DNA of 63,825 bases from positions 1-63,825 of the forward strand of contig JARKOC010000193.1 of assembly GCA_029975915.1 (NCBI GenBank). Direction: 5' to 3'. Within the stretch, counting starts at the first letter, position 1; each line of letters opens with the position of its first letter. The translations under genes were made by a program, and so were the position numbers. This DNA comes from Bryobacteraceae bacterium (GTDB lineage Bacteria > Acidobacteriota > Terriglobia > Bryobacterales > Bryobacteraceae). The notes below the pieces were generated by a model, which saw only the letters and a list, made by a program, of their open reading frames with translations, was not told the origin of the DNA and searched no databases. This document shows, piece after piece, positions 44,881 through 55,298 of the stretch.

Positions 44881-47800
44881 ATGAATCCAAGACAAGTACT
44901 TGCCGCCGTGGTCATGCTGGCAATCATCAGTATGGCCGGTTACGGGCAAACGGTGAACGGGTCACTTACCGGCACGGTGCTCGACCAGTCCGGCGCCGTG
45001 ATTCCGAATGCGGACGTTGTCGTGAAGTCGATCGACCAGGGCACCGTCCGCGAGTTCAAAACCGACCTGAACGGATTCTGGCGTGTGCCTTCGCTGCCGC
45101 CGGGCCGTTATCAACTTGAAGTCACCTCAAAGGGGTTCGAGAAGATTATCCGCGGACCCATCCAAGTCGACGCCAGCGTCGAGCGCGCTGTGGACGTTAC
45201 TTTGAAGCCTAGCGGCACCAGTGAAGTGGTCACTGTTACCGAAGAGGCGCCGCTGATCGAGGCTACCAGGGCCCAGATATCGAGGGGCGTCGAAACCAAA
45301 CGAATTCTCGAACTACCAGGGCAGAACGCGCTGACCGGCCTCGCTCTCCTCATGCCTGGTGCCGCGCCCAACCAGAATGGCCGGCCGGGTTCGGGCTTTG
45401 TTATCAACGGGGCAAGGTCTCGCTCCAATAATTTCATGCTCGACGGCGCGAATAACAACGACCAGTCGCTGTCGATCCCGCGCCAGAGCCTGCCGCCGGA
45501 GTATCTCGGCGAGTTCCGTATCATCACCAATAACTTCTCCGCCGAGTTCGGCCGCAACTCCGGTTCTGTCGTCATGCAGAACACGCGCGCCGGCACAAAC
45601 GAATTCCACGGCATCGCGCGCTGGTCCTGGCTGGGCAACGGTCTTGACTCGTTGACCACCAACCAGCAGCGCACGTTCAACGCCCAAAAGGCTGCCGGCC
45701 GGACCGACTACCAGGCCCTCCGCGCCTCACGTGGCGTTACTGTGAACAACCAGGTTGTCATCTCCGGCGGCGGGCCAGTGATCAAGAACAAGCTCTTCAT
45801 CTTTGGTGGCTATGACCTAGACCGGTTCCGCTCGACGGCCGTGCCGATCGCTGTCACCATCTCGCAGGCCGGCTACGACGCTCTCATGGCTAACTCCTCG
45901 CAGTTCGCGCCTGGCGCCGTAGATTTCCTGAAGCAGTATTATCCAGTGGCCAACGACCCCACTGCCCGCGGCACACTCAACATCGCGTTGCCTTCGGGCG
46001 GTTCGATGGCGATCCCGCTTCAGCAGTATAACCGCGGCGCCTCCGGCGCTTTGAGCTATGCGCGCGATAGCCACCGCGGCATGTTCCGCGCGGACTGGGC
46101 CCTCTCCGAGAAAGACCAGATCCAGATGCGCTATGTTCTCTCAGACGCAACCGATCCCGGCTCGCCTGCCGCATTCCCGGTGAACCAGGTTGGTGACGAG
46201 AATGTCAACCACAACGCAACAGTTAGTCACATCCGCGTTTGGAATCCGTAGTTGATCATGGACACCCGTCTCACTTACGGGCGCCGGGCATACCGGATCG
46301 TCGAGAACATGCCTGCGCAGTTCTCCATATCTGGATCGGGTCTGCCGACCATCGGCAACCAAAACTACCCGCAGTTCCGCAATGACAATCTTTACGAAAT
46401 GACCAACAACTGGTCGAAGATCGGCACGCGCCACACCGTCCGTTTCGGCTTCAACTACTTGCAGTACCGCCTCGGATCGTTCTTCGCCCCTTCGTTAAGA
46501 GGTGTCATCACCTACCCCAGCATGGCTGACTTCCTGTTTGACAGGAACGCTCAATTCCAGCAGTACGCCGGTGACGGAATGACGAATGCAAAGACGCACG
46601 AATGGCAGTCGTTCATAGGAGACGACTGGCGGGTGAGTTCTAATCTGACTCTCAACCTCGGTATCCGCTACGAGTACACGTCAGCGCCGGAGGGCTTCTT
46701 CTCGAACGCCAAGCCGGACAAGAACAACTGGGCGCCCCGTTTTGGCTTCGCCTGGTCGCCAAAAGCCTCCAACGGGCTGTTGGGCCTGATCTCAGGCAAT
46801 GGCAAGTTTGTGCTGCGCGGCGGCTACGCCATCAGCTACGACCAGGTGTTCCAGAACATCCTGCTCAACAATTCGCGTAACTACCCCCGTGGGGTCAGCA
46901 TCTCTCTGGCCAACATCACGGGCCAACGCATTTACAATCCTGCTTCGCGTCCGGCCATCACCGGCCCGCAGCAGTATACGGGCGATCCCAACCTCTTGCC
47001 GGTGCGCCTGTTCTCGCCGAACAAGAACATTTCGCAACCATATTCGCAGCAGTTCAGCTTGGGCATCGAACGCCAGTTCATGGGTAGTTATGTCTTCAAG
47101 CTGTTCTATGTGGGCAGCCGCGGCCTGAAGTTGGTGCGCGAAGTCGAACAGAACCTGGGCTTCTTCAAGGCGGCGGTCGATGCCAATCCGAGCCTGCTGC
47201 AGCCCGTCGTCACAGCATATAAGATGCAGGCGACCACCTCGAGTGGCGCAGCGGCCTACAAGGTGGACCCCTCCAAGGGTTCGATCCTGGTCGGCGACGG
47301 TTACGCCCAGTCCTCCTACCACTCGATGCAGTTGACACTCGAGAAGCGCTTCACCAAGAACTTCCAAATCGAGGGCAACTACACCTGGTCGAGCTTCATC
47401 AACGACTCCGATGACATCCTCGGCGGCCAAGCCAACCGCACCCTGCCTTCGGTTCCGTTCAACCTGCGGCTCGATCGTGCCAGGTCAGGGTTCGACCAGC
47501 CGCACCGGCTTGTGGTGAACTACGTCTACCAGTTCCCCGAACTGTTCAAATCACAGGGCGTGATGGGCCGCATCGTTGATGGCTGGCAACTTTCCGGCAT
47601 CACCACATACTCGTCCGGCACGCCGTTCAGCGTGCTAAATGGCAACAACCCGCTCGGAATTCTGGCTGGCCAGATTTCGACCGTCAATCTCAGCCAGCGC
47701 GCAGGATACAACTCGGCAGGCACACCGGGAACCGGTACGGCCTCGGGTGTCACAAATCCGATGTGGATCGCTTACGCGAATAACTCCGGCCTGATTGGTG

Positions 47801-48054
47801 CTGGCGCCAACATCCTGCGCACAGGCGGCACGGCCAACTATGATGCGGCCCTCGGCAAGTCCATCCGGACGTTTGGTGAGAACCAGTCGCTGCAGTTCCG
47901 CTGGGAGGTCTTTAACGTCTTCAACCACAGGAATTTCACTGTGATACCCAGCAACACGGCCTCCAGTAGCACCAACAACACGCTGTTCCTCAACTTGGGA
48001 CAAACCAACGTCAGCGGCCGCACAATGCTGTTTGGCGTCCGCTACAACTGGTAG
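44881..48054 (+). pseudogene. Oar-like TonB-dependent outer-membrane protein, interrupted by in-frame TAG
   Basis: A 1057-codon gene with one amber codon at 46249-46251 (WNP-stop-LIMDTRLTYGRR). Both halves are in the same frame and join naturally. ATG 44881 has AGGAG upstream. Signal peptide (residues 1-22), carboxypeptidase-regulatory-like beta-sandwich (GSLTGTVLDQSGAVIPNADV, about 25-110), plug-like region (GFVINGARSRSNNFMLDGANNNDQ, NFSAEFGRNSGSVVMQNTRAGTNEFHG), then a long beta-barrel ending MLFGVRYNW. The stop lies in the barrel. It may be a true null mutation or a sequence error. Function would be substrate uptake or surface binding. Confidence 0.85.
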
Positions 48055-48077
48055 CTCAGCAAGGCGGTATAAACAAT

Positions 48078-48110
48078 AGGAGGCCTGGGGAAACCCGGGC
48101 CTCCTTTCTT
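48078..48110 (+). terminator. Rho-independent terminator
   Basis: A 12-pair stem (AGGAGGCCTGGG / CCCGGGCCTCCT with one G-T pair) around a GAAA tetraloop, followed by TTCTTT. It lies 24 bases after the oar-like gene. Confidence 0.9.
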
Positions 48111-48557
48111 TCGATACACTCTTTTGGAATATGTCGCGCAGGATTGGTAACAATTGTTAAGTATCTCTAAATATTTCCGCCCCGTAGTGCCTCCCACGAT
48201 AGTTGACCAGCCCGCTCCTCGCCAGTCATAATAGGCCCAGAGCCTCGCCGCTTGCCATCCGGAAGTAAATGTTACAAACGGAACATTCTCTTTACGAGAC
48301 AATAAGTTAGCCTGATCGACTGACTTTGGGACGTGCGGGCTGGCAAATCGTTTGTAACGCACTTATTCGGAGCGGCATCTCACTAGCAACTGAGGTTTGT
48401 CAGTAGGTTAGTCGCTCCAATAGCGAAGCTCTATCTTGATCTTTTGTCCAGAGCAGGTCCCGAACACTGCCTGCCTGTTCTGCGCCCTTTGACGGTCGTG
48501 GAGCGCGGGATGGGATTGTGCCTGGACGTACTTTGGAACAAAACGAAAGGGGTCTAT
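48111..48557. promoter_or_regulatory. Upstream region of the second oar-like gene
   Basis: 447 bases, relatively AT-rich, no gene supported. A 10-base inverted repeat, GTTACAAACG (48271-48280) and CGTTTGTAAC (48349-48358), is separated by 68 bases and could be paired regulator sites. No clear -35/-10 was identified. Confidence 0.4.
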
Positions 48558-51500
48558 ATGCAACGCACCCTGCAATTGCTTGCTCTTACAGTAGTTCTCG
48601 CGTCCTGCGCGATGGCGCAATTGACGCGCGGCTACATTTCCGGTACGGTCTCTGACGCTTCAGGCGCCGTGATCTCCGGCGCGAGCGTGAAGATCGTCAA
48701 CACGGGTACAAACATCGAGCGTGGCTTATCCACGAATGAAGTCGGTGTCTACCGCTTCGCAGCGGTCGAACCTGGAAGCTACACCATCGAGTTTGCCAAG
48801 TCCGGCTTCGAAACCAAGAGGGTGGGGCCGATTAACGTTGGCGCCGCCCAGGAGGTTGTCGTTAACGAAGCCCTGGCTGTGGGAAGCACCGCAACCACAG
48901 TGGAGGTGATGGCGGCCGCGGCCGGGGTTGAGCTATCCAAGGCGACCGCCACGGTGGACCGGAAGTTGGACATGCGCGTGGTCGAAAACATCCCGCTCAC
49001 AAGCGGAACCCGCGACGTGAACAACATCGCATTGCTGGCGCCGACGGCTACTCGTGCGCCGGGTTCCACCGGCATTTCAGCCAACGGCCAGCGCGCACGC
49101 AACAACAATTTCATGATCGACGGCGTGGACAACAACGACCCGTCAGTGACGCTGGCGAACGCCCGCGTGATTCCGGAGTCGGTTGCTGAATTCCAGGTGC
49201 AGACATCGGCCTACTCGGCCGAGTTTGGCCGCAACTCCGGCGCGCAGATCATGGTGACCACCAAGAGCGGCACCAATGAACTGCACGGTGAGGTTTTCGA
49301 CTACTACAACGCGAATTGGATGACCCCGGTCAGTCTGGTGAACAAGCGCGCCGGCGTGAACGAAACGCCGCGCTTTAACCAGAATCAAGCTGGCGGCGCC
49401 CTTGGCGGCCCGGTGATCAAGAACCGCACGTTCTTCTTCGGACTGATCGAGTCCAACCGCCGCCGGGAAGCGCCGGATTCGCGCAACGCGGCCTCAGCCA
49501 CCATCCCGACCAAGGAAGGCTACGAACTGCTCAAGAGTTCGCCCTTGCCCGAAGGCGTCACAGCCGCTGGCCGCAGCGCCGCATTGAACGGGTTGAAGTT
49601 CCTTGAGAACATCCATCCGCTGGTTGCGCGCTACGACAACCCGCGGACGGTGAGCGTCAACGGTGTGGCCATTCCGGTCGGCACCATCCGCATACCGCTG
49701 GCCAATCCCTACGACTTCTGGTACGGCACCGGCCGCGTCGACCACATGCTGAGCGAGAAGGATTACCTGAGCTATCGCATCCAAGCCGACCACCGGAATC
49801 AGCCCGATGTGACCAGCAATCTCCAGTTCGGCAACCTGTTCAGCGCCGCGCAGCAGATTTTCCGCCAGAACCATGCCGCAAGCTGGACACGGACGATCAA
49901 GCCCACCTGGGTGAACGAGTTCCGCTTCGGCTACGTCCGCGGCTTCCTCGACTTCCCCGAGAACGATCCCGTCACTCCAACCTCCGGCATCAGCGGGTTC
50001 TTCACGATTGGCGGATCGTCGAACTTCCCCCAGGGCCGCCTCCAAAACGCCTATCAGTTCCAGAACGTCAGCACCATCCAGTTGAATCGCCATTCGCTGA
50101 AAGTGGGTGGGGACGTCCGCTGGACGAAGCTGTTCAACAACGCCGCCTTCAATGTGAAAGGCAGCTACACGTTCGACAACCTGCAAGACTTCATCAACAA
50201 CCGCGCCGCGACCTTCACCCAGGCACTGAACACGGCGACCTTTGACGCCCGGCAGTGGAACACATACCTGTTCTTCCAGGACGACTGGAAGGTGACCAAG
50301 GACCTCACCCTGAACCTTGGCATGCGCTACGAGTACAACACCGTTCCTTTTGGTTTCTTCGGCGCAGCCAACGACCAAGTGGCGGCGGTGGGTGTGCCGC
50401 GCAATACGGTTGCAGACACGAACAACTGGGCGCCGCGCGCCGGCTTCGCCTATAGCCCTTCCACGACGGACGGCTTCCTTGGGAAGCTGCTCGGCGGCGG
50501 AAAGACGGTCTTCCGGGGCGGATTCGGCATGGGCTACGATGTGCTGTTCTACAACATCCTGACCGTGAATGCGTCGAACTTCCCGCGCGTGGTCACGGGT
50601 CAGGTGGACCGGACAGGGCTGGCGAACCAGTGGCCCAACCTGCTGCCGACGTCGGCGACTCCGGTGCTGAACCCGTACGCAACGTTCGTGAACAGTCCGA
50701 CCGACATGATCAACCCGACGACGCGGTACTACAGCTTCTCGATTCAGCGCCAGTTCCTCAATAACTACATCTTTGAGGTCGGCTATACGGGATCGAGCAG
50801 CTACGGCCAGATTCGCCAGGGCGAAACCAACCCCGGCACGCTGACTGCCGCTCAGGTGGAGACGGTTCTTTCCACACGCAATCCGTCGTCGATTCCCGGA
50901 CTTCTCCCGTCAACGAGCTTCCCGGTATCGCGCCGGCAGAACCCCGCTTGGGGCTCGCGTGTGACGATCGAATCCACGGCAAAGGCGCGGTACGACGCCA
51001 TGTTCCTGAAACTGGACAAGAAGCTGTCGAGCGGTCTGACCGTCGGCGGCAACTACACCTGGAGCGCCAACTTCTCCGACAACGACGAGTCGCTCGGCGT
51101 GGCCGACATCACCAACTCCAGCCCCCAGGTGCCACAGGACTACAAGAACTACCGCAACGAATGGGCGCGCTCGGTTTTCGACCGGCCGCACCGGGTCGCG
51201 GCTTACTGGAACTACGCCGTCCCATTCACCAGCGCGGCCTGGGCGCAGAACGCGGCGATGAAGGGCCTGCTGAAGGGTTGGCAGTTCTCCGGACAAACCG
51301 ACTACCAGTCGGGCCAGCCGTTCACCATCCGTACCGGCGTCGACACCGGCGGCACAGGAACGTCCGCCCCGCATCGCCCCGACTACAATCCGGGTGGAAT
51401 CATTACTCTCGATCCGGTGACCGGCAACTACCGTACTTTTGTCACCCCGATCAACGGCACCGGCATCGTCACAACAGCCCTGACCTCGGCTGGTTCGCCG

Positions 51501-51764
51501 CTGGCCAACTCCAAAGTGGGTGGCGGCAACCTCGGCCGCAACACCTTCCGCGGTCCTGGCTTCCGCAACTGGAGCCTGAGCACGTTGAAGCAGTTTGACG
51601 TCACCGAGCGCTGGAAAGTCCAACTCCGGGCCGACTTCATCAACGCCTTCAACATGCGCAACTTCGGCAACCCGACGGCCTTGATGAACAGCCCCAACTT
51701 CGGCGTGAACACCACCGATCCGGGCAGCCGTTCCATGCTGGTCAGCGCCAAGATCCGCTTCTAG
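48558..51764 (+). CDS. Oar-like TonB-dependent outer-membrane protein
   Basis: A 1068-residue protein. ATG 48558 has AAGGGG about 7 bases upstream; an earlier in-frame ATG lacks a ribosome site. Signal peptide (MQRTLQLLALTVVLASCAMAQ), regulatory-like beta-sandwich (YISGTVSDASGAVISGASV, about 27-110), plug-like region (GISANGQRARNNNFMIDGVDNNDP, YSAEFGRNSGAQIMVTTKSGTNELHGE), and a large barrel ending SMLVSAKIRF with a terminal aromatic, as outer-membrane barrels require. Probably imports or binds polymers. The substrate is not evident, and no SusD-type partner is adjacent. Confidence 0.92.
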   Translation: MQRTLQLLALTVVLASCAMAQLTRGYISGTVSDASGAVISGASVKIVNTGTNIERGLSTNEVGVYRFAAVEPGSYTIEFAKSGFETKRVGPINVGAAQEVVVNEALAVGSTATTVEVMAAAAGVELSKATATVDRKLDMRVVENIPLTSGTRDVNNIALLAPTATRAPGSTGISANGQRARNNNFMIDGVDNNDPSVTLANARVIPESVAEFQVQTSAYSAEFGRNSGAQIMVTTKSGTNELHGEVFDYYNANWMTPVSLVNKRAGVNETPRFNQNQAGGALGGPVIKNRTFFFGLIESNRRREAPDSRNAASATIPTKEGYELLKSSPLPEGVTAAGRSAALNGLKFLENIHPLVARYDNPRTVSVNGVAIPVGTIRIPLANPYDFWYGTGRVDHMLSEKDYLSYRIQADHRNQPDVTSNLQFGNLFSAAQQIFRQNHAASWTRTIKPTWVNEFRFGYVRGFLDFPENDPVTPTSGISGFFTIGGSSNFPQGRLQNAYQFQNVSTIQLNRHSLKVGGDVRWTKLFNNAAFNVKGSYTFDNLQDFINNRAATFTQALNTATFDARQWNTYLFFQDDWKVTKDLTLNLGMRYEYNTVPFGFFGAANDQVAAVGVPRNTVADTNNWAPRAGFAYSPSTTDGFLGKLLGGGKTVFRGGFGMGYDVLFYNILTVNASNFPRVVTGQVDRTGLANQWPNLLPTSATPVLNPYATFVNSPTDMINPTTRYYSFSIQRQFLNNYIFEVGYTGSSSYGQIRQGETNPGTLTAAQVETVLSTRNPSSIPGLLPSTSFPVSRRQNPAWGSRVTIESTAKARYDAMFLKLDKKLSSGLTVGGNYTWSANFSDNDESLGVADITNSSPQVPQDYKNYRNEWARSVFDRPHRVAAYWNYAVPFTSAAWAQNAAMKGLLKGWQFSGQTDYQSGQPFTIRTGVDTGGTGTSAPHRPDYNPGGIITLDPVTGNYRTFVTPINGTGIVTTALTSAGSPLANSKVGGGNLGRNTFRGPGFRNWSLSTLKQFDVTERWKVQLRADFINAFNMRNFGNPTALMNSPNFGVNTTDPGSRSMLVSAKIRF

Positions 51765-51787
51765 CCAGCGGCGATCCTCTCAACAGC

Positions 51788-51821
51788 AGGGCGGTGGCGA
51801 AAGCTGCCGCCCTTCTTCTTT
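51788..51821 (+). terminator. Rho-independent terminator
   Basis: Stem GGGCGGTGGC / GCTGCCGCCC with a GAAA loop, followed by TTCTTCTTT, 25 bases after the oar-like stop. Confidence 0.88.
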
Positions 51822-51840
51822 GCCTGCGACTTCCCGGATA

Positions 51841-52539
51841 ATGGAAATAGTGGCTGAGCCAATTCTCAGAACTGAGGCTCTTTCGAAGACTTACCGGTCA
51901 GGGAGCACTCCGCTGACCGTCTTCTCGGGCATCAGCCTGGCGATCCAACCCGGCGAGAGGGTGGCGCTCGTGGGAGCTTCCGGGGCGGGGAAGTCCACCC
52001 TGTTGCACCTCTTGGGTTTGCTGGATTCACCAAGTTCGGGCCAGGTCTGGTATCGCGGGGAACCGATGATCGGGCTCACAGCCGACGAAATCGCCGGGTG
52101 GAGGAACCGCCATGTCGGGTTCGTTTGGCAGATGAATACGTTGCTGCCTGAGTTTACCGCGCTTGAGAACGTCATGATGCCGCTGCTGATCCGAGGGACA
52201 GGGAAGCAGGAAGCGTCGGAACGGGCCGCGGCGCAACTGAAGACAGTCGGACTGGAGGGACGCGGCCACCACCGGGCTGGGGAGCTATCAGGAGGCGAGC
52301 AGCAGCGCGTCGTCATGGCGCGCGCCCTGGTGGGAGACCCGGCGTTGCTGCTGGCGGACGAGCCGACAGGCAACCTGGACGAACAAACGGGGTTGCGGGT
52401 GATTGAGCTCTTAGAACGGTTGCACCAGGACTTTTCACTGACTTCGGTCTATGTAACGCACAATCCATCGTTCGCCGCGCGGGCGTCGCGCATCTTAGAA
52501 TTAAGAGAGGGCGTGTTGTCTGAGCAGCGTATGAAGTAA
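51841..52539 (+). CDS. ABC transporter ATP-binding protein, LolD/MacB type
   Basis: A 232-residue ATPase. Walker A GASGAGKST (about 44-52), Q-loop FVWQMNTLLPEFTALENVMMPL, signature LSGGEQQR, Walker B LLLADEPTGNLD, H-loop VTHNPSF. The VMMPLLIRG and EPTGNLDE details are typical of LolD and MacB-like exporters, which extract lipoproteins or drive outer-membrane efflux. No permease is adjacent. ATG 51841 is chosen; an upstream TTG at 51820 would run into the terminator hairpin. Confidence 0.9.
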   Translation: MEIVAEPILRTEALSKTYRSGSTPLTVFSGISLAIQPGERVALVGASGAGKSTLLHLLGLLDSPSSGQVWYRGEPMIGLTADEIAGWRNRHVGFVWQMNTLLPEFTALENVMMPLLIRGTGKQEASERAAAQLKTVGLEGRGHHRAGELSGGEQQRVVMARALVGDPALLLADEPTGNLDEQTGLRVIELLERLHQDFSLTSVYVTHNPSFAARASRILELREGVLSEQRMK

Positions 52540-52722
52540 CCGGCCGGGCGCCCCGATGCGTCTGGCAATCTGGCAGGCGCCTTGGGTGCTCGCGCGCAGG
52601 GGTCTGATCGCCCCCGGTTTCGCGGGACGCGAATGACTTGAGGCTTTGAGGCAAACCAGGGGAGTTCACTTGGCCGGCGGCCAGAATCGCACGGCTGGGG
52701 AAAGGGAGAGGCGCAGAGGCTG

Positions 52723-55197
52723 ATGTTTGAACGATACACGGAGAAGGCCCGCCGGGTCATCTTTTTCGCCCGTTACGAGGCGAGCCAGTTCGGTTCGCCT
52801 TACATCGAGACTGAACACCTTTTGCTGGGTCTGCTGAGAGAGGACAAGGCGCTGGCCAACCGGTTCCTGCGCTCACAGGCCAATATCGAGTCAATCCGCA
52901 AGCAGATTGAAGCCCAGACCACCGTGCGCGAGAAAGTCTCGACTTCGGTCGATCTGCCGCTGAGCCACGAGTGCAAACGGGTGCTGGCCTACGCCGCTGA
53001 AGAGGCCGAGCGTCTCACCCACAAGCACATTGGGACTGAGCATCTGTTGCTTGGCTTGTTGCGTGAGGAAAAATGCTTCGCCGCGGAGATCCTGCACGAA
53101 CGCGGACTTCGTTTGGCAAATGTGCGCGAGGAGATCTCCCGCACCACTTCCGAGCGGACAACCGCCGCCAAGCCGAAGGAAAGCTCCCTGCTGGGTGAGT
53201 TCAGCCGCGACCTGACTCAGTCGGCCTCGGAGGGTCAACTCGATCCGCTCATAGGCCGTGACTATGAGCTTGAACGCGTCATTCAGATCCTCTGTCGCCG
53301 CACAAAGAACAATCCTGTCCTCATCGGCGAACCCGGCGTAGGTAAGACGGCCATTGTCGAGGGACTGGCCCAGAAGATCGCCGATGGAGACGTGCCCAGT
53401 TTTCTGGCCGACAAGCGGATTCTGGCGCTGGATTTGTCCCTCATCGTTGCGGGCACGAAGTACCGCGGCCAGTTTGAAGAGCGGCTGAAGACGATCATGA
53501 AGGAGTTGATGGAGAACCAGAATGCCATCATCTTCATCGACGAACTTCACACGCTGGTCGGCGCTGGTTCGGCCGAAGGTTCGCTCGACGCCGCCAACAT
53601 CCTCAAACCGGCTCTTTCGCGCGGCGAGATTCAATGTATCGGCGCGACCACGCCCGGCGAGTTCCGCAAGTCCATCGAGAAGGACCGCTCGCTCGAACGC
53701 CGGTTCCAGGCTGTGAAGGTCCAGCCCCCAAACGAGGAGGACGCCTGCAAGATTCTCTTCGGCATCAAGGAGCGATACGAGAAGTTTCACGCCGTCGCCT
53801 ACACCAACGACGCCATTGAAACAGCCGTCTATTCCTCATCGCGCTTCATCCCGGACCGCTACCTGCCCGACAAAGCGATTGACCTGATCGACGAAGCCGG
53901 CGCGCGCGTCAAACTCCGGCAGACGACGCTCCCCCCGGAGATCGCCGATGTGCAGAAACGAATCAAGTTCGTCGTGCACCGCATGGAAACCGCCATCGCC
54001 AACCACCAGTTTGAGAAAGCGCGTTTCTATTCGGATGAGGAGCGTAAGGAACGAGAGACCTTGCGACAACTGCGCGAGAAGTTCAATCTGGACGATTCCT
54101 CCACTGGCGTAGTCGGAAAGGATGACATAGAGGATGTCGTGGCCCGCTGGACGGGCGTTCCGATGACGGCAATTCGTGAGGAAGAGGTCGCCAAGCTCAT
54201 CCGGATCGAGGACGAGTTACACAAGCGGGTGGTCAGCCAGGAGAAGGCGATCTCGGCCCTGGCGCGGGCAATTCGCCGGTCGCGCGCCGGCTTGAAGTCG
54301 CCAAAGCGCCCGGCGGGCAGTTTCCTATTCCTCGGACCAACAGGCGTCGGCAAGACTGAAGTCGCCCGCGCACTGGCCGACTTCCTGTTCGGAACTGAGA
54401 AGTCGCTCATCCGGTTCGACATGTCGGAGTTCATGGAGAAGCACTCGGTGTCGAAATTGATCGGTTCGCCTCCCGGTTATGTCGGCTATGAGGAGGGCGG
54501 ACAGTTGACTGAGCGGGTGAAACGCAACCCGTATTCGATAATCCTGCTCGACGAGATCGAAAAAGCGCACCCGGATGTTTATAACATCCTGCTTCAGGTC
54601 TTCGAAGACGGCCAGTTGACCGACGGGCTGGGCAACACGGTGGACTTTAAGAACACCATCATCATCATGACTTCGAATCTGGGCGCCCGGTTCCTGGACA
54701 AGAAGGGTGGCATCGGTTTCGCGGCACAACCGGCGTCGGGCATTCCGGCGAAGGTGGAGGAGATGGTACAGGCTGAAGTGAAGAAGGCATTCAACCCTGA
54801 GTTCCTCAATCGCCTGGACGAAGTCATCCTGTTTACGTCGCTAGTGGACGACGACCTGCTGAAGATCATCAATCTGCTTGTCGAGCAGATCAATTTGAAC
54901 CTGGTCGCCAAGCAGGTGCGCGTCCGCCTGGCCGAGGACGCCGCGCGTTACATCCTCGACAAGACGTGCTCGGACCGCAGCTACGGCGCAAGGCCGCTGC
55001 GCCGTGCCCTGCAGAAGTACATCGAGGATCCGCTCTCCGAGATGCTCATCCAGGGCAATCTCGAACAGGGAGCCGAATACGAGGTGTATCTTGGGGAGAC
55101 GGGCCTGTTCTACCGCAAGCACTCGGCAGAGAGCGAGCACGCGACGGTTGGCGCCCCCGCCGGCGAGCCGGCTTCGAGCGTTCTCTATCCTTTCTGA
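52723..55197 (+). CDS. clpC: ATP-dependent Clp protease ATP-binding subunit ClpC
   Basis: An 824-residue Hsp100 unfoldase. Clp N-domain repeats (about 1-145; [25 protein letters not shown] and [25 protein letters not shown]). First AAA module with GEPGVGKT (about 202-209) and [17 protein letters not shown]-like M-domain ([31 protein letters not shown]). Second AAA with GPTGVGKTE (about 538-546), and [12 protein letters not shown]. Length and the UVR segment fit ClpC rather than ClpA. It would feed substrates to ClpP, not seen here. GGGAGAGG lies upstream. Confidence 0.95.
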   Translation: MFERYTEKARRVIFFARYEASQFGSPYIETEHLLLGLLREDKALANRFLRSQANIESIRKQIEAQTTVREKVSTSVDLPLSHECKRVLAYAAEEAERLTHKHIGTEHLLLGLLREEKCFAAEILHERGLRLANVREEISRTTSERTTAAKPKESSLLGEFSRDLTQSASEGQLDPLIGRDYELERVIQILCRRTKNNPVLIGEPGVGKTAIVEGLAQKIADGDVPSFLADKRILALDLSLIVAGTKYRGQFEERLKTIMKELMENQNAIIFIDELHTLVGAGSAEGSLDAANILKPALSRGEIQCIGATTPGEFRKSIEKDRSLERRFQAVKVQPPNEEDACKILFGIKERYEKFHAVAYTNDAIETAVYSSSRFIPDRYLPDKAIDLIDEAGARVKLRQTTLPPEIADVQKRIKFVVHRMETAIANHQFEKARFYSDEERKERETLRQLREKFNLDDSSTGVVGKDDIEDVVARWTGVPMTAIREEEVAKLIRIEDELHKRVVSQEKAISALARAIRRSRAGLKSPKRPAGSFLFLGPTGVGKTEVARALADFLFGTEKSLIRFDMSEFMEKHSVSKLIGSPPGYVGYEEGGQLTERVKRNPYSIILLDEIEKAHPDVYNILLQVFEDGQLTDGLGNTVDFKNTIIIMTSNLGARFLDKKGGIGFAAQPASGIPAKVEEMVQAEVKKAFNPEFLNRLDEVILFTSLVDDDLLKIINLLVEQINLNLVAKQVRVRLAEDAARYILDKTCSDRSYGARPLRRALQKYIEDPLSEMLIQGNLEQGAEYEVYLGETGLFYRKHSAESEHATVGAPAGEPASSVLYPF

Positions 55198-55209
55198 GCC
55201 GTGCTGACA

Positions 55210-55253
55210 AAAGCCGCATGAGGGCGCTCCCAAGGCGCCCTGTGCGGCTTCGT
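55210..55253 (+). terminator. Possible terminator hairpin after clpC
   Basis: AAGCCGCA-x-GGGCGC / GGCGCCC-x-TGCGGCTT forms a long interrupted stem. A T-run is lacking, so termination is less certain than for the other hairpins. Confidence 0.5.
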
Positions 55254-55298
55254 AAGCGGCGTTTCCCAAGGGAGTTCCCGCTCTGATATAACTCCCCC

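Noticed and set aside
46252..48054. Separate second gene starting after the TAG
   Set aside because: Same frame, no ribosome site or signal peptide, and it starts in mid-barrel; it is the rest of the same gene.
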